Part shown: piece by piece, positions 1-7,588 of the stretch | Numbering within the stretch: the stretch's first letter is position 1 | How the letters are laid out: every line of letters begins with the position of its first letter | Assembly (NCBI GenBank): GCA_002316235.1 | Contig: DCDD01000073.1 | Location: 1-16,327, forward strand | Source of the DNA: Bacteroidales bacterium UBA1064 | Lineage (GTDB): Bacteria > Bacteroidota > Bacteroidia > Bacteroidales > Tenuifilaceae | Length of the DNA stretch: 16,327 bases | Direction: 5' to 3' | The notes under the pieces: generated by a model | The model's database searches: none | The model's input: only the letters and a program-made list of their open reading frames with translations | Told to the model about the DNA's origin: nothing | Position numbers and translations under genes: made by a program

Positions 1-420
1 CGTTCCTTCGCGAATTTGCCGTTTATACATTTCTTTTAACTCTTCGGGCGAAGCGTTATTAACAGTGATCAGCGATTGCTCAAGATGGTCTTTATGCTTG
101 CGAGCTACCTTATTGGAGGTAATCACGTAGTAGGTGTCATGTTTTTTCCCGATGATGAAGAGCCCGTTGCCAATGTTTCGCTCTTTGATTTCATCGGAAT
201 GCTTGTTCATATTCTGAAGGGTTTCAACCATAACATGGTACACCTTACGCTGAACCGATCTTTCCTCGCTGTTCTTCTCCATATCCGATTCGGCCATGGA
301 GGTAAACATCTTGGTTATTTCATGGCTAAATTCCCCCAGATACACCAGTGAAAACCCGTTATCAATCATCTCATCGTAGATGTTCGACACCGACTTGATA
401 AAGTTGAAGGTTAGGTTCAT
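1..420 (-). CDS. SiaB-family protein kinase (partial, C-terminus off left edge)
   Basis: The first 140 codons of a gene read leftward from an ATG at 418-420 and are open to the window edge. The protein begins MNLTFNFIKSVSNIYDEMID and carries LVYLGEFSHEITKMF (about 25-39). An N-box-like segment, HVMVETLQNMNKHS, lies at 62-75 with E66 and N70 placed as in GHKL ATP-binding folds. GNGLFIIGKKHDTYYVI (84-100) follows. This pattern matches the SiaB family (DUF6272) as I recall it. In Pseudomonas, SiaB is a Ser/Thr kinase that phosphorylates the STAS-like SiaC, SiaA (a PP2C phosphatase) reverses this, and the switch controls a diguanylate cyclase. In Bacteroidota the gene is often followed by siaC-like and siaA-like genes, which here would lie off the left edge; that is inference. 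There is no signal peptide, so the protein is cytoplasmic. It has its own upstream region after the M49 gene's terminator, so it is probably a separate transcription unit. Confidence 0.8.
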   Translation of the reverse strand, partial: MNLTFNFIKSVSNIYDEMIDNGFSLVYLGEFSHEITKMFTSMAESDMEKNSEERSVQRKVYHVMVETLQNMNKHSDEIKERNIGNGLFIIGKKHDTYYVITSNKVARKHKDHLEQSLITVNNASPEELKEMYKRQIREGT

Positions 421-444
421 AGCTTTAGGTCTCCAAAATTTGGA

Positions 445-476
445 TAAATGTAGCCGTTAAAATTAAAATATTTCAA
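445..476 (-). promoter_or_regulatory. Candidate Bacteroidota promoter for the siaB-like gene
   Basis: On the minus strand, TACATTTA (445-452) differs by one base from the Bacteroidota -7 box TAnnTTTG. A TTG lies 21 nt upstream (474-476), a usual distance for the -33 element. It sits 25 nt before the siaB-like ATG and just after the terminator of the gene upstream. It rests on short motifs only. Confidence 0.35.
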
Positions 477-485
477 TATGAACTC

Positions 486-513
486 AAAAAAAAGGTCGGA
501 GAACCCGACCTTT
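486..513 (-). terminator. Intrinsic terminator after the M49 gene
   Basis: A 9-bp perfect stem (AAAGGTCGG at 491-499, CCGACCTTT at 505-513) has a 5-nt loop. Read on the minus strand it is followed by an unbroken run of T (8 including the stem end). It begins 6 nt past the stop codon of the M49-like gene and separates it from the siaB-like gene. Confidence 0.85.
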
Positions 514-518
514 ACAAG

Positions 519-2150
519 CTATAAGCCAAATATTTCTTTGCCTTGAATACATCTAATGTCTCGTGGAATGCTAGCCTCCGAAACCCGATCCAGGTCATGC
601 TGTAGCTCCTCGGCTATAAATCCCTTATCGGCAAAAAGTTTTTTAACACCCTCATAATCCCCGTTCCCCTGAAGTATTAGGATATCGTGGGCAAGGGAGT
701 TCATTGCTTCGGTCATTTTATCGAAGTTAACCCGGTAGGTTCCGGTTTCGGGATTTCGCTCAAAGGCACCACGCTCCTTGAGGTAGTAAAAGCAAACCAT
801 GTTCGCTTTTCCATGCGAAGAGGCAGCTCCAAAACGTACAGATCGGAAAATACCGGCAACAAAGGTTACATAGTTGTCCATCATGTCCTTATCCGGGAGT
901 TCTCCCATGGCAGCCAGCTGCGACACCATGTAAAGACCAAGTATATCGGCCTTCCCCTCTTCCAGTGCGCTGTGCATCTCCTTAAGCGATTCCTGCACAC
1001 CACCTTTCCCATCAACCCGGTTTTTGATTCCCAAGCCGTGGGCAACCTCATGAAACATTACGTTCTCAAAAAAAGCATCAAATTTGATATGCTCGCGTTG
1101 CTCCTCGTCTATCAGCAAGTTGCCAATGGGCAGGAGAATCTTATCGAACTTGTACCTCATGGCATTTTTCAGCTGCAGCTTTCGGCTACCCTTCTTGAGC
1201 TGAACTTTTGGATCGTTTGGTAGGTTAATGGCAATTGTTTTGCTTCCTGCATTGCAGTCGCCTGCATAGAACACAACATCGTACACGCCCAAATCGGAAT
1301 CAAGCCCAGGAACTTCCTTCTTATATGCAGGATCAACCGGCAGGCTCTCCTGCAGCTTGGGAAGCAGAGCGGCGTAATGGCTAATTTTTTGCGTCCATTC
1401 AAGATCCTTAATCAGGATGTAGGCTTCGTAGGCGGCCTTGTAGTTGAACAGTGCGTCCTCGTAGTTTTCAATTGGCCCAACAACAAAATCTATGTTGTTA
1501 TTTTTCATGTTCATCCAGGCCATATCGCTTTCAAAGTACTCGTCGGTTTGCAGCGCTTTAGCTCTAAGATTTAAATATCGTTTCAAGCCTGCATCCTCGG
1601 CTAAGTTGGCTGCCTGCACCATTAGCTCAGCCGCCTTGTCTATCCTATCCTTATAAGTAATATGGTAGGGAACCGATTCAAGCTTCCCATCAGAGTTGCG
1701 CCTGATGAGGGTGTACTGGCTGGTTTTGTCGGGAGAGCTAAAGGCTTCGAACTCCTCAATGGTCATGTCGGGAGGATAAAATTGGACACCTAGGGGTTTT
1801 TCGCCAAAACCTTGAATAAAGGGCTTATTGTCGTTCAACCGCTCCCACGGCCCATAGTTAACCAGGGCAAATTCAAAGGTGGCCTTATCGGAAATTGTGT
1901 CGAGAAACTCTTCCTTACTTCCAAATGCCTGCAACCAGAATAAATCGTCCATTATCTGAGCGGCATCAAATAGGTAGGGCAGCATTTGAATTTCGCGAGT
2001 TGACAAATGAGTGATGTCCGACCTCAGCTCAACAGGCGCAAATTCGTCCAATTTTTTCTGCATCTCGGATTTAACCTCCTTGTTGTGTTTTGTACCACAG
2101 GATGAGAGAGCCATCAGTGCGGCAAAAAACGTAATACACAATCTGTTCAT
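519..2150 (-). CDS. M49-family zinc metallopeptidase (dipeptidyl-peptidase III-like) lipoprotein
   Basis: A 543-residue protein. The N-terminus is a lipoprotein signal, with a short hydrophobic stretch and an LSSC lipobox placing the lipidated Cys at residue 18. The likely zinc site is HEVAH at 367-371, inside FENVMFHEVAHGLG, with a second motif EEGKAD at 397-402. By analogy with human DPP III (HELLGH then EECRAE), H367, H371 and E398 should bind zinc and E368 should be the catalytic base. Most M49 enzymes have a six-residue HExxxH. This one has the five-residue HExxH form, reported for the shorter DPP III of Caldithrix abyssi, and its length is also closer to that protein than to the roughly 700-residue enzymes. 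The expected role is cleavage of dipeptides from peptide N-termini in the periplasm or at the outer membrane. It starts 28 nt after the unknown gene upstream, so the two are probably co-transcribed. The exact substrate cannot be read from the sequence. Confidence 0.82.
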   Translation of the reverse strand: MNRLCITFFAALMALSSCGTKHNKEVKSEMQKKLDEFAPVELRSDITHLSTREIQMLPYLFDAAQIMDDLFWLQAFGSKEEFLDTISDKATFEFALVNYGPWERLNDNKPFIQGFGEKPLGVQFYPPDMTIEEFEAFSSPDKTSQYTLIRRNSDGKLESVPYHITYKDRIDKAAELMVQAANLAEDAGLKRYLNLRAKALQTDEYFESDMAWMNMKNNNIDFVVGPIENYEDALFNYKAAYEAYILIKDLEWTQKISHYAALLPKLQESLPVDPAYKKEVPGLDSDLGVYDVVFYAGDCNAGSKTIAINLPNDPKVQLKKGSRKLQLKNAMRYKFDKILLPIGNLLIDEEQREHIKFDAFFENVMFHEVAHGLGIKNRVDGKGGVQESLKEMHSALEEGKADILGLYMVSQLAAMGELPDKDMMDNYVTFVAGIFRSVRFGAASSHGKANMVCFYYLKERGAFERNPETGTYRVNFDKMTEAMNSLAHDILILQGNGDYEGVKKLFADKGFIAEELQHDLDRVSEASIPRDIRCIQGKEIFGL

Positions 2151-2178
2151 GGTGGTTGTAAATTAGCTGGTTTATAGC

Positions 2179-2886
2179 CTACTTGTTTTCTTCCTCCAAC
2201 ACATCGTCGGAGTTAAACTTGAATCCCAAACGTTTGCCGGTTTGCATGTTCGAACTTTCAATCTTGCTGTTCATCTGCTGAACCGATGCAATTTTAACCA
2301 GGTCGTAGGGTGGTACCAACAAATCGAATTCCAGCGAGTACATAATGGCGGTTTCAACGATTTGTCGAAGCGATTTCATGTCAACTACGGCAGTTCCAAA
2401 GTTATTGTAAAGGAAACCCATTTGCCGTTTCCCCTCTACAAAGTAGTGAAAATCCCTGTTGATAAAAATTCGGCCAACAAGGTAGCCCAAATCGTCAATT
2501 CTGTTGTATCTAAAAGAGTCAACTAAAAAGTTGTAGATATTGATAACGCCACAGTAGGAGGCAAACTTGTCATCCTTCACGTAGGAAAGCTTCCAGATGG
2601 CGTGGTCTCTATCGAACTCAAAGACGTTGGTGTGCATGCTGAAAATGAGAAGATCGCCTGCCACCCGGATTTCTGCCTCAAACTTACCTCTATCGCGGTA
2701 CTCGAGCCTAACCCGCCTGTCCGTATTTTTAAGGTTGGCGTTGTACTCATTGGCCAAATCGCGAAGCACAAGCTTAATTTTACCCAACACCTCAAAGGTG
2801 TTGTCATAGATTTTTTGCTTTAAAACCGACTTACCGTTTAGTAAATCGAATATTTGCTCCTTGGTTGGTTGCTGTTCTTCGGCCAT
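2179..2886 (-). CDS. Conserved-looking hypothetical cytoplasmic protein
   Basis: I do not recognise this family. The frame is open from an ATG at 2940, but I place the start at the ATG at 2884-2886, giving 235 residues beginning MAEEQQPTKEQIFDLLNGKS. The 18 residues added by the upstream start are rich in Cys and Phe and unlike the rest, and that start would leave only 2 nt to the proS stop. The protein has no signal peptide or membrane segment. It is a mixed alpha/beta, charged protein with an early helical segment (about 20-50), an acidic/basic middle containing FEAEIRVAGDLLIFSMHTNVF, and a polar C-terminus ending EEENK. It lies 56 nt after proS and 28 nt before the M49 gene with no terminator in either gap, so it is likely the middle gene of a three-gene operon. 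No function is proposed. Confidence 0.75.
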   Translation of the reverse strand: MAEEQQPTKEQIFDLLNGKSVLKQKIYDNTFEVLGKIKLVLRDLANEYNANLKNTDRRVRLEYRDRGKFEAEIRVAGDLLIFSMHTNVFEFDRDHAIWKLSYVKDDKFASYCGVINIYNFLVDSFRYNRIDDLGYLVGRIFINRDFHYFVEGKRQMGFLYNNFGTAVVDMKSLRQIVETAIMYSLEFDLLVPPYDLVKIASVQQMNSKIESSNMQTGKRLGFKFNSDDVLEEENK

Positions 2887-2942
2887 ACCCCATGTATTAA
2901 AAAAACAATCAAATATACAAAAGCATTTTAAATAATTCAACC

Positions 2943-4418
2943 CTAGTATGCCTGGGCAAAAAGAGCCCTTTGCATGGAGGGTTTACCGGTTACAATACAC
3001 TTTCCCTCCTCGGGCTTGCTGTCGAAGGGGATGCAGCGTATGGTTGCCTTCGTTTCGTCCTTAATAATGGCTTCTGTTTCGGGAGTTCCATCCCAGTGAG
3101 CCAGAACAAATCCCCCCTTACCTGCAATTACACTCTTAAACTCATCATAGCTGTTGACAACGGTAGTGTTTTGCCTTTGAAATTCAAGCGCTTTACTAAA
3201 CAGGTTATTCTGGATATCATCAAGCAACCCTATAATAAACTTTCCTAATGAATTGCTGCTAACGATTTGTTTTTGAAGTGTATCCCTGCGGGCAACCTCT
3301 ACAGTTCCATTTTCCAAATCCTTTGGGCCAATGGCAATTCTAATGGGGAAACCCTTCATTTCATATTCGGCAAACTTGAATCCAGGCTTATAGTTATCCC
3401 TATCATCGTAGTGGGTAGTAACCCCCACTGCATGAAGTTCATTTCTAAGCTGCGACACAACACTGCTAATTCTATCAAGTTCCTCCCTGCTTTTATAGAT
3501 TGGGACAAAGACAACCTGAGTAGGAGCCAGTTTTGGAGGAAGTACAAGCCCGTTATCGTCGGAGTGGGCCATGATTAGCGCACCAATAAGCCGGGTGGAA
3601 ACTCCCCACGAGGTAGCCCAAACGTAATCAAGCGCTCCCTCGCTGTTAAGGAACTTAACATCGAAAGCTTTGGCAAAATTCTGCCCCAGGAAGTGAGATG
3701 TACCGGCTTGTAAGGCTTTTCCATCCTGCATTAAAGCCTCTATTGAGTAGGTGTCAACGGCTCCGGCAAACCGCTCGGCTTCCGATTTCCGACCCATGAT
3801 AACCGGCATGGCCATCCACTCACGTGCAAATTGGGCATACACGTTAATCATCCTTTCCGCTTCTTCTACTGCCTCCTGTCGGGTGGCATGAGCTGTATGC
3901 CCCTCCTGCCAAAGAAATTCGGTGGTACGAAGGAATAGCCTTGTACGCATCTCCCACCGCACCACGTTAGCCCACTGGTTTATCAAGATTGGCAGATCTC
4001 TGTACGATTGAATCCACGACTTGTAGGTGTTCCAAATAATGGTTTCGGATGTTGGCCTAACTATCAGCTCCTCCTCCAGCCTGGCATCCTCGTCAACCAC
4101 TATGCCCATACCGCTTGCATCATTTTTTAAGCGGTAATGTGTAACCACAGCACACTCCTTGGCAAAACCCTCAACGTGCGATGCCTCACGGCTAAAAAAC
4201 GACTTGGGGATGAAAAGTGGGAAGTAGGCATTCTGATGGCCGGTTTCCTTAAACATCCTGTCGAGTTGTGCCTGAATTTTTTCCCAAACAGCGTAGCCGT
4301 AAGGTTTAATAATCATACAACCCCTAACTGCCGAGTAGTCGGCCAACCCAGCCTTGATCACTATATCGTTATACCATTGAGAATAATTCTCGTTTCTACT
4401 AGTAATTTCCTTTGCCAT
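2943..4418 (-). CDS. proS: Proline--tRNA ligase, type 3 (archaeal/eukaryotic-like)
   Basis: A 491-residue class II aminoacyl-tRNA synthetase that charges tRNA-Pro with proline in the cytoplasm. Visible landmarks are RPTSE (121-125) in the proline-binding pocket, motif 2 around RWEMRTRLFLRTTEFLWQEG (154-173) followed by HTAH, the GTSHFLGQNFAKAF loop (239-252), and motif 3 GVSTRLIGALIMAHSDDNG (272-290). An anticodon-binding domain follows (about 300-400), then the C-terminal domain of this subtype, ending in Ala-Tyr. Type 3 enzymes end in a conserved Tyr whose carboxylate packs near the active site in the Thermus enzyme. There is no inserted editing domain between motifs 2 and 3, as expected for this type. 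The length is normal for Bacteroidota. It is the first gene of a probable operon with the two genes to its left and is divergent from the plus-strand lipoprotein gene. Confidence 0.97.
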   Translation of the reverse strand: MAKEITSRNENYSQWYNDIVIKAGLADYSAVRGCMIIKPYGYAVWEKIQAQLDRMFKETGHQNAYFPLFIPKSFFSREASHVEGFAKECAVVTHYRLKNDASGMGIVVDEDARLEEELIVRPTSETIIWNTYKSWIQSYRDLPILINQWANVVRWEMRTRLFLRTTEFLWQEGHTAHATRQEAVEEAERMINVYAQFAREWMAMPVIMGRKSEAERFAGAVDTYSIEALMQDGKALQAGTSHFLGQNFAKAFDVKFLNSEGALDYVWATSWGVSTRLIGALIMAHSDDNGLVLPPKLAPTQVVFVPIYKSREELDRISSVVSQLRNELHAVGVTTHYDDRDNYKPGFKFAEYEMKGFPIRIAIGPKDLENGTVEVARRDTLQKQIVSSNSLGKFIIGLLDDIQNNLFSKALEFQRQNTTVVNSYDEFKSVIAGKGGFVLAHWDGTPETEAIIKDETKATIRCIPFDSKPEEGKCIVTGKPSMQRALFAQAY

Positions 4419-4469
4419 ATCGTTCTATTGGTATGATTTTTGTTGATATTTAGATGATTTTTCAGCTAG

Positions 4470-4503
4470 CAAAAGTAACCATAATAATAACATAATTTTC
4501 AAA
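4470..4503 (-). promoter_or_regulatory. Candidate Bacteroidota-type promoter for proS
   Basis: On the minus strand, TACTTTTG (4470-4477) matches the Bacteroidota -7 consensus TAnnTTTG exactly. TTTG (4500-4503) lies 22 nt upstream as a possible -33 box, slightly longer than the usual spacing. The -7 box is about 52 nt before the proS ATG. The -33 element touches the ribosome-binding region of the divergent plus-strand gene. Motif evidence only. Confidence 0.5.
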
Positions 4504-4504
4504 C

Positions 4505-4511
4505 AGGAGGT
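4505..4511 (+). promoter_or_regulatory. Strong Shine-Dalgarno site of the aromatic-rich lipoprotein gene
   Basis: AGGAGGT ends 5 nt before the ATG at 4517. A full anti-16S match is uncommon in Bacteroidota, where most genes lack one. It fixes the start codon. Confidence 0.7.
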
Positions 4512-4516
4512 GCGCC

Positions 4517-5890
4517 ATGAAAACAAAAAGCTATATTCCAATGCTTGCCCTACTGGGATTTACTACGCTGTCCTGCTCGTCGAGCCTGCAGGTTAGCAAT
4601 ACCTCATCGTGGGAGGATGAGATTTACAGGGCAAACACCAAAACTTCCAAAACAGAACTTGCCCAGGATAGTAAGGATAGCACTCCTGTTCAAACTAATT
4701 TAAATGATTACGCCCAGCTGGACAAAAAGTATGCCGACGAGCTGGCCGTAAACCAGGAAACCACCCAAAACGACACCATTTCATCCGACAAGGAAAACGT
4801 CAACCCATACGAAAGCATTCTCTCCGATTCCTATCAGGAGTCGTATGAACGTAGGTTAAAGGGAATGGAAGACCCTATGTACGGGCTGAACGACTGGTCG
4901 GTGTACTACTCGGATAGCTATCGCTACGCTCAGGCCTATGACCCCAACTACTACAGGTTAGTGGTAATGGGTAGTCAGGTTTGGGTTGAACCCTGGTACA
5001 TCTACAACTCCTTCTCGTGGCCCAGAACCTCATTCTATTTCGGCTTCGGGTATGGATGGGGCTATAATCCATGGTCGTGGTACTACGACCCCTTCTTCTA
5101 TAGCCCATTCAACTACTACAACCCTTACTACTACTCAGCATGGAATTTTCCAGGAAACTACTGGATAAACCACGGTATTGAATACAGCTACCTTAACAGC
5201 GGAAACTTCTACTATGGTCGCCGGCCGGGTGAATCATCCTTCAACACTTCTTCCCGCCGAACAGCTTCAGGAGTTACGCCAACTAGCAGCCAGGCTGTTA
5301 CCCGCCAGAGAGGTGACGTGCAAAGCAGCTCCATAAATCCTATTCAATCTACCAAAAACACCCAAACACGCGTAACACCCACCTATGAAAACAACAGAAG
5401 AAGTGTAGAAGGTACTCAACGTTCGGGCGAACAGATTACTGCTCCGCGCAGAGAAACCGGCACTACTCTATCAAACCCTTCATCTACAAGAGGTTCAGCT
5501 GTAAGTTCTGGAACGCGGAGCGAAAGGCCTACGCGCTCCATTGGAATATCAGAGCCAACCGGGAGAGCATACAACCCTGGCTACGATAAACCCCGAACCA
5601 GCTCATCCGGAACACAGTCTATCCAGCGTCCAAGCACTGGCAGAGGTACAACCACATCACCATCGGGTAGATCGTCTTCCTCTCCCACTTACAATAGCCC
5701 CGGCAGGGTTTCAGCACCTTCAAATGGCTCAGCAACACGATCAGGAAATTCGGTGCAGTCAAAACCTGAGGGTTCCAGGTCTTCGGGAAATTCCAGCGGA
5801 ACTTACACTCCAAGAACTGAAAGCTCGTCATCAGGTTCAAGAGGAAATAGCAACTCAGGATCCTCTGGAGCCAAAACACGTGGCCGATAA
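4517..5890 (+). CDS. Aromatic-rich lipoprotein with Ser/Thr/Arg/Gly-rich tail, function unknown
   Basis: A 457-residue protein of no function I can name. A lipoprotein signal peptide ends in TLSC, giving lipidated Cys at residue 20. Three regions follow. Residues 21-120 are acidic and polar and contain two D-S/T-hydrophobic/Thr triplets (DST at 54-56, DTI at 86-88) of the kind O-glycosylated in Bacteroidota. Residues 123-233 are exceptionally rich in Tyr, Trp and Phe; around 160-206 about half of all residues are aromatic (for example GFGYGWGYNPWSWYYDPFFY). Residues 234-457 are low-complexity Ser/Thr/Gly/Arg/Pro, probably disordered and basic. It is likely exported and anchored in the envelope. 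The gene is followed after a hairpin by an outer-membrane barrel gene on the same strand, so a joint role in the outer membrane is possible but only inferred. The strong Shine-Dalgarno suggests high translation. Confidence 0.8.
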   Translation: MKTKSYIPMLALLGFTTLSCSSSLQVSNTSSWEDEIYRANTKTSKTELAQDSKDSTPVQTNLNDYAQLDKKYADELAVNQETTQNDTISSDKENVNPYESILSDSYQESYERRLKGMEDPMYGLNDWSVYYSDSYRYAQAYDPNYYRLVVMGSQVWVEPWYIYNSFSWPRTSFYFGFGYGWGYNPWSWYYDPFFYSPFNYYNPYYYSAWNFPGNYWINHGIEYSYLNSGNFYYGRRPGESSFNTSSRRTASGVTPTSSQAVTRQRGDVQSSSINPIQSTKNTQTRVTPTYENNRRSVEGTQRSGEQITAPRRETGTTLSNPSSTRGSAVSSGTRSERPTRSIGISEPTGRAYNPGYDKPRTSSSGTQSIQRPSTGRGTTTSPSGRSSSSPTYNSPGRVSAPSNGSATRSGNSVQSKPEGSRSSGNSSGTYTPRTESSSSGSRGNSNSGSSGAKTRGR

Positions 5891-5909
5891 AAATCTCTTA
5901 GCTGTAGCA

Positions 5910-5936
5910 GGGAGGAATAACAAAATTCCTCCCTTT
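5910..5936 (+). terminator. Hairpin after the aromatic-rich lipoprotein gene
   Basis: GGGAGGAAT (5910-5918) and ATTCCTCCC (5925-5933) form a perfect 9-bp stem with a 6-nt loop, followed by only three T. It lies 19 nt after the stop codon. It could be a weak terminator or a transcript-stabilising hairpin that leaves partial read-through to the outer-membrane gene. Confidence 0.6.
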
Positions 5937-5998
5937 ATCCAGCAATTTATACACTGTGGTGAAAAAACAATCATTAGCATCTACATAAACCTATTACA

Positions 5999-7534
5999 AT
6001 GATAAGGCATATTTCGAGATTTTTTCTGGTATTAATGGCTTCAGGTACTGTCACTCAACTTTTTTCACAAACCATAGAGGATGGAATTCGATTTTCGCAA
6101 ACCCTTAATGGAGGAACAGCCCGCAGCATTTCGCTGGGAGGAGCCATTGGTGCCTTGGGGGGCGATTTCACCTCCCTAAGCATCAATCCGGCAGGATTGG
6201 GTGTTTACAAGTCAGGAGAGCTAACCGTTACCCCTTCATTTAAAAACCAAAAGGTTTCTTCAACCTATAACGGCATTAAAGCTACGGACACAAGGAATCG
6301 CCTGTACTTCGATAACGTGGGTGTTGTAATGTCGCTTAAACCGAACGGAAGCGACGATAAGGGCTTGGTTAACCTAAACATGGGAGTTGGGTACACCCGC
6401 ACAAACGACTTTTTCTCCAACTCCATTGCCACCGGCGATAATCCCAACAACTCCATTATGGACTTCTTTGCTGTTAAGGCTAAGGGGTACTACTATAACG
6501 ATTTGCTGGTTGATGATAATTACAATCCATTTAGCGAAAGCAGTGCTCCCTGGGATGTGATTATGGCATGGAACACATACTTGCTATACGACACGATAGC
6601 GGGTACGAATGGTACAGAGTACGACCCAGCATTACTTATTGGTGACGGAGTAGTTCAGAAAAACGCTGTATCCACTAAGGGCGGTTCCGGTGAGTTCGAC
6701 ATTTCATTTGCTGCAAACATTTCAAATAAGCTCTACCTTGGATTAACAGTAGGTATTGCCGATTACAGCTTCACCTACAATGCGACCTACAGTGAGGATG
6801 CCTTTCAATCCAACCCTGCACGATCCAACGGCGATCGCTTCTACTACTCCGACTACATGCAGTACTTTGAAACTAGCGGAACAGGCTACAATATTAAACT
6901 CGGGGCTATATACACCCCTATACCAAGTATAAGAATTGGTGCAGCCATCCACACTCCCACTTTCTTCTCGTTCAGCGACAGCTACTCATATACCATGAAA
7001 TCCAACTTCGACATTGCCGGAGTTGAGAGTAACTTTACCAGCAATTCGCCTCTGGGTAAATATGACTACGACTTTGAAACCCCATTCAAACTCGTTGGAA
7101 GCTTTGCCTATATTATAAAAGAATACGGGCTTGTAAGCCTGGATGTGGAACATTTAGACTACTCAGCCATGAGATTTCGGGATGGGGGGAATGGCGATAA
7201 CTTTACTGATTTAAACCAGAGCATCGACGGTCATTTCAGAAATGTTACCAACATACGTGTAGGCGGCGAGGCACGAATTAACGATTTTTCCGTAAGGGCC
7301 GGTTATGCTTACTACCCATCGCCCTACAAGTCGGGTTTTTTAAACGATAATTCCAACACCAACCAACTTTCATTCGGCCTTGGTTACCGGATAGGTAACT
7401 TTACCATTGATGCAGCATACCTGCAAACTCTCCAGAATGCTAAGTATAAATTTTACGATTTGACCGATCTCAATGTGGTTTCCACCAAAACCAGGGATGG
7501 AAAATTCCTGATAACCCTGGGATTCAGATTCTAA
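5999..7534 (+). CDS. Outer-membrane transport protein, OmpP1/FadL/TodX-like beta-barrel
   Basis: A 511-residue protein with a signal peptide (hydrophobic core about 8-22, likely cleavage near LFSQ at residue 24). The mature N-terminus carries SLGGAIGALGG and INPAGLGVYKSGE (between residues 45 and 74), which fits the N-terminal hatch-region pattern of FadL-like proteins in Bacteroidota. The rest alternates polar and aromatic residues in strand-like stretches (for example GLGYRIGNFTIDAAYL near the end). It finishes in FLITLGFRF, a terminal Phe typical of barrels inserted by the BAM complex. The family takes up hydrophobic substrates across the outer membrane; the substrate here is unknown. It sits 108 nt after the aromatic-rich lipoprotein gene. 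The start is the ATG at 5999; no clear Shine-Dalgarno precedes it. Confidence 0.85.
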   Translation: MIRHISRFFLVLMASGTVTQLFSQTIEDGIRFSQTLNGGTARSISLGGAIGALGGDFTSLSINPAGLGVYKSGELTVTPSFKNQKVSSTYNGIKATDTRNRLYFDNVGVVMSLKPNGSDDKGLVNLNMGVGYTRTNDFFSNSIATGDNPNNSIMDFFAVKAKGYYYNDLLVDDNYNPFSESSAPWDVIMAWNTYLLYDTIAGTNGTEYDPALLIGDGVVQKNAVSTKGGSGEFDISFAANISNKLYLGLTVGIADYSFTYNATYSEDAFQSNPARSNGDRFYYSDYMQYFETSGTGYNIKLGAIYTPIPSIRIGAAIHTPTFFSFSDSYSYTMKSNFDIAGVESNFTSNSPLGKYDYDFETPFKLVGSFAYIIKEYGLVSLDVEHLDYSAMRFRDGGNGDNFTDLNQSIDGHFRNVTNIRVGGEARINDFSVRAGYAYYPSPYKSGFLNDNSNTNQLSFGLGYRIGNFTIDAAYLQTLQNAKYKFYDLTDLNVVSTKTRDGKFLITLGFRF

Positions 7535-7563
7535 GATTACAAATATCACCATCTAACCCGTAC

Positions 7564-7588
7564 AACCTGCCCAACACCCGGGCAGGTT
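7564..7588. terminator. Hairpin between convergent genes, possible bidirectional terminator
   Basis: AACCTGCCC (7564-7572) pairs perfectly with GGGCAGGTT (7580-7588) around a 7-nt loop. It lies between the end of the plus-strand barrel gene and the end of the minus-strand WbqC gene, overlapping the latter's stop codon by one base. T-runs are poor on both sides, so its efficiency is uncertain. Confidence 0.55.

Noticed and set aside
76..351. A 91-codon plus-strand frame at the left edge
   Set aside because: The opposite strand encodes a clear SiaB-like protein across the whole interval, so this is an antisense shadow.
687..1223. A 178-codon plus-strand frame antisense to the M49 peptidase gene
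   Set aside because: It is a shadow of the well-supported minus-strand gene, with no family features and no promoter or ribosome-binding site.
2887..2940. An 18-residue N-terminal extension of the unknown gene after proS
   Set aside because: Its composition is unlike the rest of the protein and it would begin 2 nt from the proS stop; the internal ATG at 2886 gives a normal soluble N-terminus.
5541..6002. A 153-codon plus-strand frame overlapping the tail of the aromatic-rich lipoprotein and ending in an ATGA overlap with the barrel gene
   Set aside because: It lies mostly in the alternative frame of a low-complexity Ser/Thr/Arg region, where stop-free shadow frames are common. It has no ribosome-binding site or recognisable domain and would run across the hairpin at 5910-5936.
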